Source: Dendrobium chrysotoxum
Taxonomy: Eukaryota; Streptophyta; Magnoliopsida; Asparagales; Orchidaceae
Length of the DNA stretch: 64,000 bases
Direction of reading: 5' to 3'
NCBI GenBank assembly: GCA_019925795.1
Contig: CM034315.1
Span: forward strand, 9,486,001-9,550,000
Below, in pieces: positions 11,420 through 24,500 of this stretch. Made by a program: the position numbers and the translations under genes. Below the pieces are notes generated by a model, which made no database searches, was not told the origin of the DNA, and worked only from the letters and a program-made list of their open reading frames with translations. Each line of letters starts with the position of its first letter. Within the stretch, counting starts at the first letter, position 1.

Positions 11420-12835
11420 TCATATTTTGATTTCTCAATTTTTGAAGTATTTATTATGTTACCATGTTAAGAACGAATTTTATAAAGTTTGGCCTTACTA
11501 TTCATGGAATTATTTTTCATATATTAAGAAATTTTATTTTCATTTTTCAGATGATTTAATTTATTAGAATTAGATGATATTGAGTTAAATTTGGGCAAAT
11601 CAGTCTCAACTCAACACCGATAATATTTATTTTAGTTTTTAGATAATTAAATTCTTATTTTTAAATATGATCATTGTATTGTTGGTCTATAATTTGATAA
11701 AATAATTATTAATATTATTGATGATAGGGAGAGAAGAAGTCATGGGGGTTGGCATTTGGGTTGGTAATGTGCATAGGCCTTTTATAAAATTATGTGCGCT
11801 AATATTATTGATGATAGTGGGTAATAAAGTCACCCAACATCAACGTTTGTATTAACACCGTACATTGACTTTATAAGTATGGTCTGCATAGACATGATAG
11901 CATTGGTGGGTGATGAAGTATGTGAATGTTGACATTTGTGTCTACAATGTGATTTAACCTTATAAGCGATGAATGACATTCATCAATGTTGTTACCAAAA
12001 AGTTCGAAGACTATAATAATTGGGTGACGGTGGTTGGATGATGGTATTTAGATGATAAAAGTTGGATGACAATGGTTAGAAAATAGCTATCAGTGGATGA
12101 GGCAAGGCACCGATGGTCGGGTGATGGGCTTTCCTTGATCTTCGACATCAAATATTGGGTGAAATTTTAGAGTTCTTCAGATCTCGGCAAAAAACTATAA
12201 TCTACAATACTTTTAATTTAGAATCAAATAGTCTTCAAATCGGGCTAATCTACAATATTGCTAATTCAATATCACTTTTTTTTTGTATTTTAATATGAAA
12301 TAAAACATATTTAATATTTAACAAATATATATTTATTTATACGATAATTGTAATATCAGTTGTCTATAAGATGATTGTAGTGGCTGATGAGATGATGATA
12401 ACAACGACAGTAGTGGCAATAGCCGACATTGGCTGCATATGAGACGACGAGCGACAATACCAATTATTTAAAAAAATAAAAATAAAAAGCAATTAGGATA
12501 CATCTATACCAAATATATTTAAATAAAATATCCCAAACATACTATTGTAGTTGTTCTAAAGTCTTCCAAGGGTATTTTTATGATTTGGAGAATTCTTTGT
12601 TCAAGTTTTGATGAAGTTTAATAATAATTCAATGGAAAATAATGTCAACGTATGATTTGATTAATGATTTTATGCACTATTGGCATATTTGTGTATTGAT
12701 TTTGGATATCATTAAATTTAAACTAGTTTAGATTAAAAATTTTAGCATCTTATTGTATTATAAGCTGTAATTCTATTACATTGAGCTCATTCGACGAGAG
12801 ATTCCAATCAAAGTTTTTGGCCTGTGAAGGTACAC
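11420..12835. repeat. Dispersed noncoding repeat, partner of 56415-57430
   Basis: No gene. The segments 11488-11580 and 11950-12835 are collinear with 56420-56510 and 56520-57430. The part from about 12570 to 12835 (aattctttgttcaag...gagattccaatcaaag) has a third copy at 50880-51220. The stretch 12010-12140 is rich in gatgg/ggttgg words and looks like a decayed minisatellite related to the array at 46531-46982. Confidence 0.6.
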
Positions 12836-14240
12836 CTGATCAACGTCTCATAGTTCCGTCTTCCAGAATATATCATGGTTTCAGTCTACCAACACTAACA
12901 ACCATTGATTGTAGTATCCGGAGAATCTAATTAGCAGCCATGGGCTGCATCCTCTCAGGGATCCTGAGTAAACTAAAGTGGAGATGCGTGTGGATTTTAA
13001 TTTAGTTTAGTTTGAGTTGGGGCTTATGGCTTCCTTAAATGTTGCTCATTAATCTATTTAGTTTGGGGCTTACTGCTCCAATTAGGAGTTGCCCGTATAA
13101 TTTTTGTTGTTGTATTTGGATAGGGACTTATGACATTCATTTAAAATTAGCCCTAGTGGGTCTTATTGCCTCTATTAGTGGCGGCCTGAAGGTTTTGGTT
13201 GGATAGGTTTTATGGCTTTCTTGAAAGTTGCCTAATGACGGGTCTTACGACCTAGCCCCATAAGCTAAATAGCCCGTAGAGGTGGGTTTTACAACCTAGC
13301 CTTATAAACCAGGATGCCCGGGTGAGGGATCCAGGGTTATGTTATCACCAAAATATTTTCCTTGAGGTCAGGCTTACGGCTTTTATTAGAAGTGGCCAGG
13401 TGATAGGTCTAGAGTTATGTTATCGCCTAAACATTTTCCTCAAAGGTCGGACTTACGACTTCTATTAGAAGTTTTTGGTGGTTAATTGGGGATTAGTGGT
13501 TAGGTCATTTTAACTTAAAGATTTCTCCTAAAGTTGGACTTACGACTTTCATTTAAAAGTTGTCGGTTGGTGGGTCTTATAACCTAATTCTTAAAAATAA
13601 GGCTACCCAAGTGAGGGGTCTTGGATTTAGGGTTCTCCACTTAGAAGTTCCCTAACATACGTGTCTTACTACTTCGCTTAGAAGTAGCCAAAATGATGGG
13701 TCTTACAACTTAGTTCTATATGCCAAGATGCTCAATTAAGGGGTCTAAGTTTAGGTTTCTTCCTATCTATTACCCCTAAAGGTTGGACTTACGTCTTTCA
13801 TTAAAACTAGCCAGCTAGTGGGTCTTACAACATAGTTCCTACAAACAAGGCTACCGGTATTTGAGTTTTGGATCTAGGGTCGTTCATTTATGAGTTCCCT
13901 AATACGCAGGTCTTACTTCTTCGCTTAGAAGTAGCCCAACTAGTGGGTCTTACAACTTAGTTCTATAGGCTAAGATGCCAAATTAAGGGGTCTAGGTTTA
14001 GGTTGCTTCCTAGCTATTACCCCTAAAAGTTGGACTTACAACTTTCATTGAAAGTAGCCAGTTGGTGGGTCTTACAACCTAGTTCCTATAAACAAGGCTG
14101 CTCGGGATTTGAGTTTTGGATATAGGGTTGTTCATTTAGAAGTTCCCTAATGTGCGGGTCTTACTGCTTTACTTAGAAGTATCCCAAGTGGCGGGTCTTA
14201 CAACTTAGTCCTATAGCCTAAGATGCCCAATTAAGGTTTG
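12836..14240. repeat. Degenerate repeats resolving into a 248-bp tandem array
   Basis: From about 13110 the phrases gggtcttacaacctag and ggacttacgacttt recur. From about 13500 to 14240 a clear higher-order period of 247-248 bp appears in three copies: gggtcttacaacttag occurs at 13698, 13945 and 14193, and a second landmark at 13572, 13819 and 14067. Each unit contains a short inverted repeat of the type ACTTTC-ATT-GAAAGT or ACTTC-n-GAAGT. No long open frame runs through it, so it is read as noncoding satellite-like DNA. Confidence 0.7.
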
Positions 14241-15640
14241 AGTTTATTTGATAGTATGACACTGGACTATAGCTTTGACACTTACTTCTTAGTAATTATC
14301 TTCTATCTTTTAGTAGTTCTTGTTGTTTTGTGCTTATAGCCTTTTTTGCTATAGTAGTTGCTAATCTATTTTAGCACTTTGTTTTGCTTGCAGTAGTTAG
14401 TTTACTACTTTCAGCATTAATTTAATTATATTTTTTGATGCGCTGACTTTTGACTCTTTGCTTGTAGTTTCTCGTAGCCATCAGTTTAGAGAACTATCAG
14501 GTGGATGCATTTTAGACTACAGCTAAGGGTTTGAGTGAGCTTGAGCTTATTTCTGAGCTATTTGTTGAGTTGTTTGGAGAATACTTTGTTTTTGTTCATA
14601 GAGTTATTGTGTGAGCTGTCACTTGTTGGAGAGCAGTTTGAGTTGTCTAGTAGTTTGGAGAGCTGCTCTGTTAGAGAGTAGTTTTGAAGAGCTCGTATGA
14701 GTTGTTTGTTAGTTTGAGAGCCTTGCAGCTTGAGAGCCGTTTGGAGAGCTACCAGTTTGGGAGTTTTTACATAAACTGGATTAGTGGAAACATTTCATTC
14801 ATGTATTTTATTTTAATTGTATTAATTAATTAGTGAATTAAATGAATTTTAATTGAAATTAAATTTTAATTTAAAAATCAATCGCTTGATTTATTAGTTA
14901 AATGTATTTTAAAGTTAATTACATTAAATTTGATTTAATTATTAATCACTTATACGAGTTAATTAAAAGTGGATTTGAAATTTAATTTGTTCAATTTGTT
15001 AGCGTATTTTAAAATTATATGTATGTTAAATTTGATTTGTTCAATTTTTTTAAATGTATATTTTGACATTATTTAATTATTTAGACTGAATTGACTTGCT
15101 CATTAGTTAAAGTAATAAAATTAAGCTGATTATTTCATTAAAGTTAAAAGTTTAGAAATAACTGCTTAAACTTTAATGAATTAAATATGGTTTAAGTGAA
15201 TTAGTTTAAATTTCAATTTAATGAATTGAATTAATTATTTATGTGAATATTACTTTTATTCTTAGAGGTTTAATTTGATTTAGTTTTAAAGGTTTTAACT
15301 TTAAGTTAAAGTTTTAACTTTAATTAAGATTTTAATGGTATTCTGAATTAATTAATTGCTTAACAATTTGGTATTAGATTTTAATCAGTTTATTATTTAG
15401 TTTAATTGATTCATTTGGTTATAATTAATTGAGTATTTATTTCATTAGTTTAACTTAGATCAGGTTAATTAATATAGAATTTTAATTTCATTTCTAAATT
15501 TAAGTGAGTTAATTAGTTAATTAGGTTAATTGATTACCATATTTTAATTGCAATTTCTCTTTTAATTTCAATTAAAGTTTTAATTTTAAAACTAATTAAT
15601 TTTTTTTAATTATCTATAGTTAATGTTGGATTTTAATCTT
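14241..15640. other. Low-complexity intergenic sequence
   Basis: From 14500 to 14770 short words such as gagagctg and gagttgttt recur irregularly, a decayed short tandem repeat. From 14790 to 15640 the sequence is very AT-rich with taattaattaa and ttaaagttt words. No gene seen. Confidence 0.45.
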
Positions 15641-16743
15641 AAAAGAAAAGCAGCATTATTTAATTTGTTTGATTGATCACTTAAATTTTAGTTGTGAAGT
15701 TTCAAATTAATTAAATATTCAATTGAATGTTCTCTAATTTGTCTGAGTCCAGAATTTTGAGAAAATTTCGGCAGCCTCCTAAGGTCCCCTCTCTGCGAGG
15801 GGATGTAGTGGAGGGCACTTACCATTTTGGCTCGACTTGGCATGAATAAATCGACAACGAGGAGTATGAGAGAGCGAATCAATCCCAGAAATGATCTTCG
15901 AGTCTTCGATCCATTCGGCCGGATTAGTTCGATCGAGGGCTTTGGGAGATCGTATCAACCCTGGAACTTCCTTCAAATCTTGTAATTTGATGACGATGAC
16001 ACATGATTTTCTCTTATTAGTAATTTATAACAATTATTATTAGTAATAAAAATCATAATTTTTATTTATTATTAACACTATTCTGTTAATAATAAATAAT
16101 TAAACATATCCCTTTCTTCTTTGTATTTACTGTTTGTTCAAACGTCTCTTGCTCAAATGGCGGAATGAAGACTGGATCGTACAAATAAAGTGGATCAAGC
16201 GGCTGAGGCTCTGAGATCAGACTCTCCTTCACCTGAAGGAGAACGGACAGATGAGGCGGACTTGCGAGGCTCGTTCGCACGCAAGAGGGGCAGTCGGATG
16301 TGCCAGGCGAAGGCAGGTTCGGCTCCGGGCTTGATCAGCCTGAGTTCGTGTGATGGAGGCCGGCTGAAGGCAGAGTGTCGCTCTCGGTTCGCATAGGTGA
16401 ACCTGGACTCGGTGCATGAGGCGGACGGTAAGATCCTTTCGTACGGGTAAGGCGAGCAGCTGGGCTCCGTTCGCACGGAGCCAAGTTCTGTTCACGGGAA
16501 TCGGTGGCCAGGATCGGAGGCCGACGGAGTCGTTTGGCTCGTGATCGGAGGCCGACGGAGTCGTTTGCTCGTGTGGAGGGGAATCAGCGAGTGCTTGAAG
16601 AAAGGACGAGAGCCAGAAGACCATGAAAAATCCTCCAATTCAATTCCTTCTCCCCTGCGTCTGTAAGGGTCCAACCTCTTTTCGATCATTTCGACACTTC
16701 TTATGCATATATATTTTCTAGAGTATAAGCAGCAACCAATTAC
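15641..16743. other. GC-shifted patch of unknown origin
   Basis: Base composition jumps from AT-rich to GC-rich between about 16190 and 16620. A 29-33-bp unit (gatcggaggccgacggag) is tandemly duplicated at 16513-16575. Several short overlapping open frames on both strands exist only because of the GC content, and none shows a domain. It may be part of an LTR or other transposon. Confidence 0.35.
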
Positions 16744-17037
16744 TTAGGTAGCTATCTTCAATTTCATAATTGAAAGAGAGGAGCAAGCATGTTCCAAGGT
16801 GACTATATAATAATCTCCATTGGCGGCATACAAGATATCCCCTTTCCTGGACTTGAGTCTCGCATCTGTAGCCACTGGGTATGTAAATCCATAAATGTTT
16901 AATGAAATAGTTAGATTATTTCCATCTGCAACCCATGCTTGATCAAGTTTCAATTGAATTTTTTTTTCATGTAGACTTGTCTTTGCACTAGAAGGCTGAT
17001 ATTCATTTTTACATTTTGGGATACCTGCATTGCACAC
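16744..17037 (-). CDS. Unrecognised short open frame downstream of NOV
   Basis: A 97-codon minus-strand frame, partly rich in beta-forming residues (LTISLNIYGFTYPV, GDYYIVTLEHACSS). I do not recognise a family. Upstream of the internal segment GIPKCKNEY a possible acceptor (gcaatgcag) precedes it, so it could be the last exon of a decayed gene. It lies about 0.57 kb beyond the NOV stop. The partial duplication at 57.7-61.5 kb does not include it. Confidence 0.25.
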   Translation of the reverse strand: MCNAGIPKCKNEYQPSSAKTSLHEKKIQLKLDQAWVADGNNLTISLNIYGFTYPVATDARLKSRKGDILYAANGDYYIVTLEHACSSLSIMKLKIAT

Positions 17038-17079
17038 CTTCTTCTTCTTCTTTTTTTATTCGAACACGAGTCTCATTAA

Positions 17080-17209
17080 GATTTCATTTGGAAAAGTTTT
17101 CTAACTGTTTTTCTAAAGTAGCTTTCTATTACAAAAATATTTTGAATAAAAATGTTGTACTAAAAAGCTATTTTAGAAAGTAGTAAAAAAAACTATTCCA
17201 AATGAAACC
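17080..17209. mobile_element. Tourist-like MITE, copy 2 (left edge of the duplicated NOV block)
   Basis: A 130-bp palindromic element with ends GATTTCATTTGG and CCAAATGAAACC style arms, flanked by the 3-bp target duplication TAA (17077-17079 and 17210-17212), as expected for PIF/Harbinger Tourist-like MITEs. Homology with the second NOV copy at 57.7 kb starts at this element. Confidence 0.75.
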
Positions 17210-17603
17210 TAAATATCAATATATTCTCAAACTTCAGTCTCTTAATTCATATACAACCATCATTGTAGAATTAACAAATAAATTGATATTGACTTAGATG
17301 TGCTATTGTTTTTCAGCTGACATCTACAACAAGCAATTATGCATTTTTCTAAGATAGTAAATTGCAGCTACATATTAATTAAAATTTTCTATAAAACCCT
17401 TAACTCCGCAGATTATTGAACAGAACAGGACAATAATCAGAACATCTTCATGAGGTTGACTACATAGCCAAGCTCCCTTCCATATTCTTCATTACAGTAT
17501 TTCTTGCAATGCATGCCAAATTTGAGCTCAGCAACCTTCAGTATATAATTTCATCTCAAATCACATTGAATCATCCGACCATTGTAATTTGTTTGAGAGA
17601 ATG
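17210..17603 (-). other. NOV 3' flank / probable 3' UTR
   Basis: Noncoding sequence directly downstream of the NOV stop codon. It is retained in diverged form at 57750-58015 in the partial duplicate. The polyadenylation site cannot be fixed from sequence. Confidence 0.5.
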
Positions 17604-18518
17604 CTAATCATGCAAAGGCACGTCAATGAGGTTCATAGAATTCAGTGACTGAATTAAAGCAAGCTGCAGCACATTCTGTTGGCAAAGTTTCACAGGGTTC
17701 TTCAAGATGCCAATCTTCGCATTTGTTTGGCTGCACAATATCACCCGAGCAATGATAAATGATTCTTCCTTCTCTATGGCACACTGCCACTCATTTTTCG
17801 AAATAGGGAACCAGTTTTTGGATGCAGAAATGGTGCTTTTGACCTCTACATATACCGTTTCAGATTTTTTCTTAATGATCAAGTCGTAGGGTAATCCCAT
17901 CTCAAAATCTCTATTGACCCATTGAACTGCTGCTTCACTTAGCTTCTCAGTGAAGTATCTGTAAACTATCATCTCTCCTAATCTGCCAGTTTTATAAGAT
18001 TGACCTTCCAAAGTTTTCAAACACAGAATGTCTTTATTCTTATCTGACCTCGCTGATTCCAAGGCTGTTTGAACAACCGCATCGATTGGAACTGGAACAT
18101 CGTCAAAGTGAATGAATGCAGGAACTGGAATTTTCTTGGGAAAAGTATCTGAAGCAGAGGGTAGACCTACTGAGGCCTTCAAATTTACTGGAGGCCAGCA
18201 CAACTTTGAAATCTGGTTTGTTGCTAATTTTGTATATTGTTGCTTGGCTTTCAAGTGTGATGTGTCTCCGGCATAGTTAAGGTCAGCTAAGACAGAAAAA
18301 GTCCATAGAGGCTCCCCTTCAGGAAGGATGGGCACGTGATAGCTACCAACAATAAATGGTTCAATTTGCTCCTCGGTGTGGCCTAACTCAGCCTTAGTGG
18401 TGATGATATGAAGGAAATTTGCAATATGTAGATTAGAAAGTCCATGAAAGAAAAGTCGGGAGAGCTCCAAAAATAATTCATGAGAATCTGTATTCGGTGT
18501 TATGTAAAATATATTCCC
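17604..18518 (-). CDS. NOV: NOV exon 11: DUF3883 domain
   Basis: 304 codons plus stop. Its start GNIFYITPNTDSHELF joins in phase 0 to exon 10 (CNCLLE). The C-terminal part has the order GRLGE, then PYDLIIKK, then VYVEVKS, that is, an E...D...ExK arrangement like PD-(D/E)xK nuclease-fold cores. Whether it cuts nucleic acid is not known. Most of this exon is deleted in the second copy at 58 kb. Confidence 0.93.
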   Translation of the reverse strand, partial: GNIFYITPNTDSHELFLELSRLFFHGLSNLHIANFLHIITTKAELGHTEEQIEPFIVGSYHVPILPEGEPLWTFSVLADLNYAGDTSHLKAKQQYTKLATNQISKLCWPPVNLKASVGLPSASDTFPKKIPVPAFIHFDDVPVPIDAVVQTALESARSDKNKDILCLKTLEGQSYKTGRLGEMIVYRYFTEKLSEAAVQWVNRDFEMGLPYDLIIKKKSETVYVEVKSTISASKNWFPISKNEWQCAIEKEESFIIARVILCSQTNAKIGILKNPVKLCQQNVLQLALIQSLNSMNLIDVPLHD

Positions 18519-21500
18519 CTGCAAATTAAGTTAGGAGAAAATGTTCTCAAAATAAAACCCATGAAATAATTCTCTTTTAAAGTAATCATTTCAAACTAAT
18601 AAAAGCAGGAAGTTTTATGATCAAGTGTAGGATTTTTTTAAAAAAATTGCTTCCTTGCCTTTCCCAGCAACAAACTTGCCATGTCCTGCTCACACAATGC
18701 TTAAAACCATAGAATACATATTTAAATAATGCTAAAAATAAATTTTAAATTTCAAGAGGCAAGTTTCTTTTTAAATTAGTTCCAGGTGATTAAGCAAATG
18801 ACGATTTAACAGAAGTTCAGCCACAAAATAGAACAAACATGACAAAAATCAGGGTTTGTGAATTGATCAAAAGAGAATCACTGCTCCAGCCTTGAACATT
18901 AACATAACAGGTCAAACAAGTCTTATACAAGCTTGCCTTAGGAGCAAGCAATGGTGATTTTTGAAGGTTTTTATGAAGAGCTATCAATCATATTGTAGTA
19001 AGCATTGGTAATTGGTACTAAAGAAACCCACTTTACATTGAACACTTATTTAATTATACATGTTATAGTATTGTAGAACGAGATTTGAAGGCATTAGTTT
19101 TCATCAATAGCTAAGATTTACTGTGATTAAGTATTGCAACTCTACGTAAGATATCCATCAGATGTCATTGACTTAACACCAAGTGCGGTAACTTTCTTTG
19201 CTCTACAAGTGTTTCTAAACTTTATTATTGTACGTCTATTCAGTTTCTCTCTAGCATCCTTGCCATTAGATAGCCTAAGGATCATTCCATAGATATCTCT
19301 TATAACTTGGGTTGATCGATTTTGCCTGTAAGAACAATGATACCAATGTATTGAAAAAATGGCAAAGAATTATGCGGGAATATGAATTGAAGAGCAGTAG
19401 TACTCATAATCAGTGGAAGAAACTAATTTTTGCACAAGATCCAGAAAATGAAAAATGAAAAAATCAACATCATTAAAAATGATTTGCAAGAGCCGATGAA
19501 GAACAGGAGAAATAAATGATTTACAACATTTATCTAATATCACGTACCTCTAGAAGACAGTTACATTCAAACCGTTTTGCATTTGAACTATCACGTCCTT
19601 TAATAGAATTTTTGTAATATAATTTCTCGACAACAAAAACCTGAAGGTTGATAGTTTTTGCAAATTCAAGCTCCTTTAGGTGCAAATATAGGTCAGGATG
19701 CATCTTATATAGGTACCGTTGAGCATAGGGAAGAATCCAATTAATTAAAGAAGCTTCATAATTGTCGTCTGCAATACCATATGAAATGGCTTCACGAGAT
19801 ATGACCTGAGACATAGAATGCCACTCAATATTTAAAAATTAGAACATTTTTTATAACTCCATTGAGAGTCTTCAGAGAAAGCACTATGTGCACTTTTGAA
19901 GTATCAGCAAAATTCTTTGTTAGAATGGAAAATTGATAGGTCTGGTTGGAATGAGTAGGAGAAAAGAAAATTAACAAGATAAAACAATATAAAATTTTAC
20001 CTCTGCAAGTGCAGGAATACCTATGTTTTGCATAAATATGGAAACCTTTCCACAAAGCATTTCCCTCTCACTGGTAGTAAGTTCACCAAATTGTAAAATG
20101 TGAACATCATTGACATCTTTGAATTGCCCCATTCTTTCGTCATCATCAGTCCAACATACGGTACCAAATATTGGATTAAGGGAAACCCATGTATCCTGCA
20201 TCGTTGGAAGCACTGTGTTTTCTAATTTTAAAAGAAAACATTTTAAGTCATTTATTTCATCATAATTGAATAATCCAGATTTCAAGTCATCAGCCCACTT
20301 GAGAAATACTCGAAAAACCTGAAAAATGAAATGAAAGAAAAGAAGTAAAACCAAGTACTCAACTTAAACCACCATCAATAAGTGACATCTGCATGCACAA
20401 TTATGCATATAAATTATGCATTTGCTAAAGTAGCATCTTGAATTACTATATGGTTTTGGAATGCTTACTTCATGAGCAACCTCTGAAGGTAATGCAACAT
20501 CTGATAAATGACGTAGTATTGAAAGGTAACCACTAAACGAAGGTGCTTCAGGTACACCACAGTCAATCACAAGAAAATCATGAAGACCTGGATATAGAAT
20601 GGATAGTGTCAAGCATGCTGGAAGCTTTGTTGCACTTGCTGGGTCATGCGAATGGGTTATTTCCCTCAATCTTCCCACACAACCAGTTGCATCATGCCAG
20701 CATAATTTATCTGGAAGCATAAATGTACCAGGCACAATATCCTTGTTTTCAGATTTACATACTGATGGAACGAATATGACAATATCTGATTTCACATTGG
20801 CGATCTTTTCCTTTGATTTAGTCAATTCTTCTTGAACAAAAGTATAAATTTTATTCATCTGGAATATGCTGGAAAAAAAAAGATAGCTTGCTACAGTCAA
20901 CAGTTTTACAATGACATGGGGTAACCTATCATAACAATTTTTTGGCACCACAGGCCAGAGAGCACATGAAAATGAGAATTCATACAAATTCCAGGTATTC
21001 TGATAAAGAGATGAAACAAAGCGCATGAGCCAAAACGCCTACATTGAAGAAATCTCAAAATTGCCAAATAAAAGTCAAAAGGGTAAAATTAGCGAATTGG
21101 TATCCACTTATATTAATAACTAAAGTAATACCTTAAACATAAACTTTTCTGGTAATTGGATGTTGTATTTTTCTGAGGATTAAAATCATGGATTTTGTAT
21201 CACACATATCCCACATGCCTATCAAATTTAAACCAAAAGCTGGTGGCAATTGATCAAATGAGGTTAGACCCTTTCACGAGGAATATGAACGCTTTGTTTG
21301 GGATGTTTTTCTTACTATTTTTTATAGCAGCTTTCTAGTACAAATTTTAAAAAAAATGAAAAAATAGTGGCAAAAGGCTGTCCCAAAAGAAGCCGAACGT
21401 AACCAAGAATTCTGCAAACATTGCCCTATTGATGACAAGAAACAAAAGTTCAACAACAATACCTGGCAAAAGTTTTGGAGGTTCTCCAGAGCTGTAGCAC

Positions 21501-24500
21501 TCTAATCGCATCATCAAGTGTAACTTGAACCTTTAATCCAATATCCTGCACAAATCTTCTGCTCGAAGCCTAGTCCATCAAAACAAAGGATTAGACTGAA
21601 ATTTGTTGATGAACAAAAGAGAACTTATTATATTTTACCAAATCTGAGCTGTGACCAAATTATTTTAAACATAAGAAATTTAGTTATAAGAAATTACTAC
21701 CATTTACCATTAAAGTAAATACAAGAAGCATAGGTAAGCTTATTTGTTTTTGCTTAAAAAATCTGCCTGGACGTTTTACTTATGTTCTATTTAAAGAAAC
21801 AAAAATAATAAAAAAATCTTGGCAACCAAAAATAGAAACAAAATTATTGTATGTGCAATTATGATAACTAATCCCATTTAAGTATTAAGTATCCTAATTA
21901 AATTTATTTAAGACATATCTAATCTAAGTTGACATCATAATCACTGAATACTAGCTTATTATGTTAATTCATATTATATTATATATATATATATATATAA
22001 ACTAAATTTAATGAGTATTTTAATTATACCATCCTTAAACAAGCATAAAGCATTACTATGAGCTTAATGGTCAAAATTAAAATACTAATTAGTCCCAAAT
22101 TAACCATAATAAAAAATTATTTATTTGCTAAGGTGATAAATTCATTGATTAATTATCATATCACTGATGCATAATAAAATAATAACAAAATCGTAATGAT
22201 CTGAATCTTAATACAAATTAATTCCTAATTATCCAAATTAGCCCAATTATTTTAATTATACGAAACAACAATTTAGAAATGCTTTTAAAATAAGTGAAAA
22301 CACTCTTATAAGAATCACAATTTATAAAATAAATTTTGTTTCAAAAATTAAGAAATGAAGCTTCCATGCTTTTTTTTTGTTTTTTCTTAGTTAAAGAGAC
22401 GATTGGTTCGTTGATATCAATTATATAATTATAGACCTTTACACAAAAGCAAGAATAAATAAATAAAAAATAAAATACTTGCTCAAATCTCTGCACAAGA
22501 CTCGCGATAGTGCCCATGTAATAACTTGTATTTTGACCCAAGCAAATAATTTTTTTAGGAGCCATTTTAAGCCAAATTTGAAAATTGTTTTCGCCTTAGC
22601 ATTTATATTATAGCATTTTAATTACATGAATTTTTTTTTATAATTTTCAGACACTGGTGAAAATCCTTTCAATTTTCAAACACTGGTCCTCCTCTGACTA
22701 AGTAGACTAGGGATCATGATGGCCTTAAATGATGGAATCATGGGATCTTGATCGGGTCTATCATCACTACCCCCACCATTCGCTTTAAATGAAAGGTGGA
22801 AAATTTCTAATTTTAAATATCAAAATTTCAAATACCCAAATCATTATGCTACTATACACCAGATACCATGTATCTATTTGACGACTAGACTTAATTGAAA
22901 GTTCTCGGGAGGGATAATTAACTATAGGGGTTTGCACCTTTAGGAAACTTGAACTCAGATTATAAAGTCCTCGCAAAATGAGGGCGAAATCTTTGGGTAG
23001 TGTCTTATTTAAAACTCAATCTGCCTTCTGAAAATACCTCGGAACTTGTTAAAACTCTCCTTGACGACCCAAAAATAAAGAAAGGGGGGTCAAGGAGAGG
23101 TCAGCGCACGGATTTTTGGATCCCACAATAATGCTATATTGAAAGCAAATGCAAGTTATTTGATTTGATGACATCTTTAAATAACAATTTAAAAATATCA
23201 TTTTAATCTTATTTTAATGATAGCTAGATGCTAGTCAAATCTACCTTTATCTATATATGTCAGGCTATTCGATACCTAATATAAATGATAACAAAAATAA
23301 AATTTATGAATATTGTTGATCATCTTAGATAATATTACATTATTTATTTAGAAAGGTACCATTAAACTAAGAACATTGTATTAAACAAATAATATTGTTA
23401 ACTATATAGCACTAAAATCAAGATAAAATTGAACCAAACAGCACCTAAGTGGTAATATTGTTAACTATATAGCATTAAAAATGGTAATGCAATGCTTAAC
23501 AAAAAAATTATGAATATAATCATTCCAAGAACTCAGGAAAAATGCACTAACCTTTGGAACAGCATATGGAGCAGCATTTCCTAGAATAGATTGAACTGCC
23601 TTGCAATTATAGAAAAGATCTTCAGGGTAGTGAAGTTCATCGTCAATGCTAGAAGCTACCCATTTAAATTTACGTATACATCTCATGAATGAGGACGCAA
23701 AGTTCTTCAGTTGCACTCCACATTGAAAAGGATTATAACATGTAGATTTCAAGATATAAAAATCATCCCACATTTTATCAAAAACTTCCAGCAGACATTT
23801 AAACTTATCCAAATGTTTCTTTGTTGAAAGTGCAGATAGTAAACTGACTAACTCAGGCGACTCCCAATCTTCAATGATTGTTTCACTGTTAATAGCATCA
23901 CCATAAACTGGCATGCTTTTTGAATCCATGTCAAAAACCTCTTTTGCTCTTTTTTCAACGCATCTTACTTGCACAAAATCAGTGATGCCTAATTCCAGGA
24001 AAAATTCCCTCCACTTGTTCAACCCATTAGATAATGACTGGGTGCTGGGATGTTGCAAGTAACTATTGTCTAATTCATTCCACTCAATATCGATATCATC
24101 TATCAATTTTTTCATGTCACAAGGATTGCCAAATTCTTTGCTGAAATGTATTGGCTTTTCAATAGGGCATATGTAACCATGATTTGTTGATATAATTGAC
24201 TGTCTCTGTAGTTCGGAGATGATGTCTCTTCTTTCTATATCACAACTGGAGCAGGCAGATTGAAGATGAGTCATTATATAAAAGAGGTACTCAGTCATCA
24301 AGTCTGTGGACACATCGGAAATTCTTCCATAAGAAATAGATGGAAAAATGTGATTTTTGATGATGTCATGTGAAGACAATTGCCGCACACCGATTTTCAA
24401 TAGTATCCGGATAATATTGCTCACTCTATTCTCCTCAAAATTGCTACCCTCTGCAAATTTTGTGGAAAATAGGAGGGGTGTTACAGTCCTCAGGTTGGAA

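Noticed and set aside
16190..16689. Overlapping open frames on both strands in the GC-rich patch
   Set aside because: Up to four frames overlap; length is explained by GC content and there is no recognisable domain.
19140..19330. Possible extra NOV exon between exons 10 and 11
   Set aside because: Exon 10 joins exon 11 in phase and in the order expected for the family (CNCLLE followed by GNIFYITP), and this stretch has no suitable open frame.
20599..20835. Plus-strand open frame, also found at 60300-60536
   Set aside because: Conserved between the two copies only because the NOV exon 8 on the other strand is duplicated.
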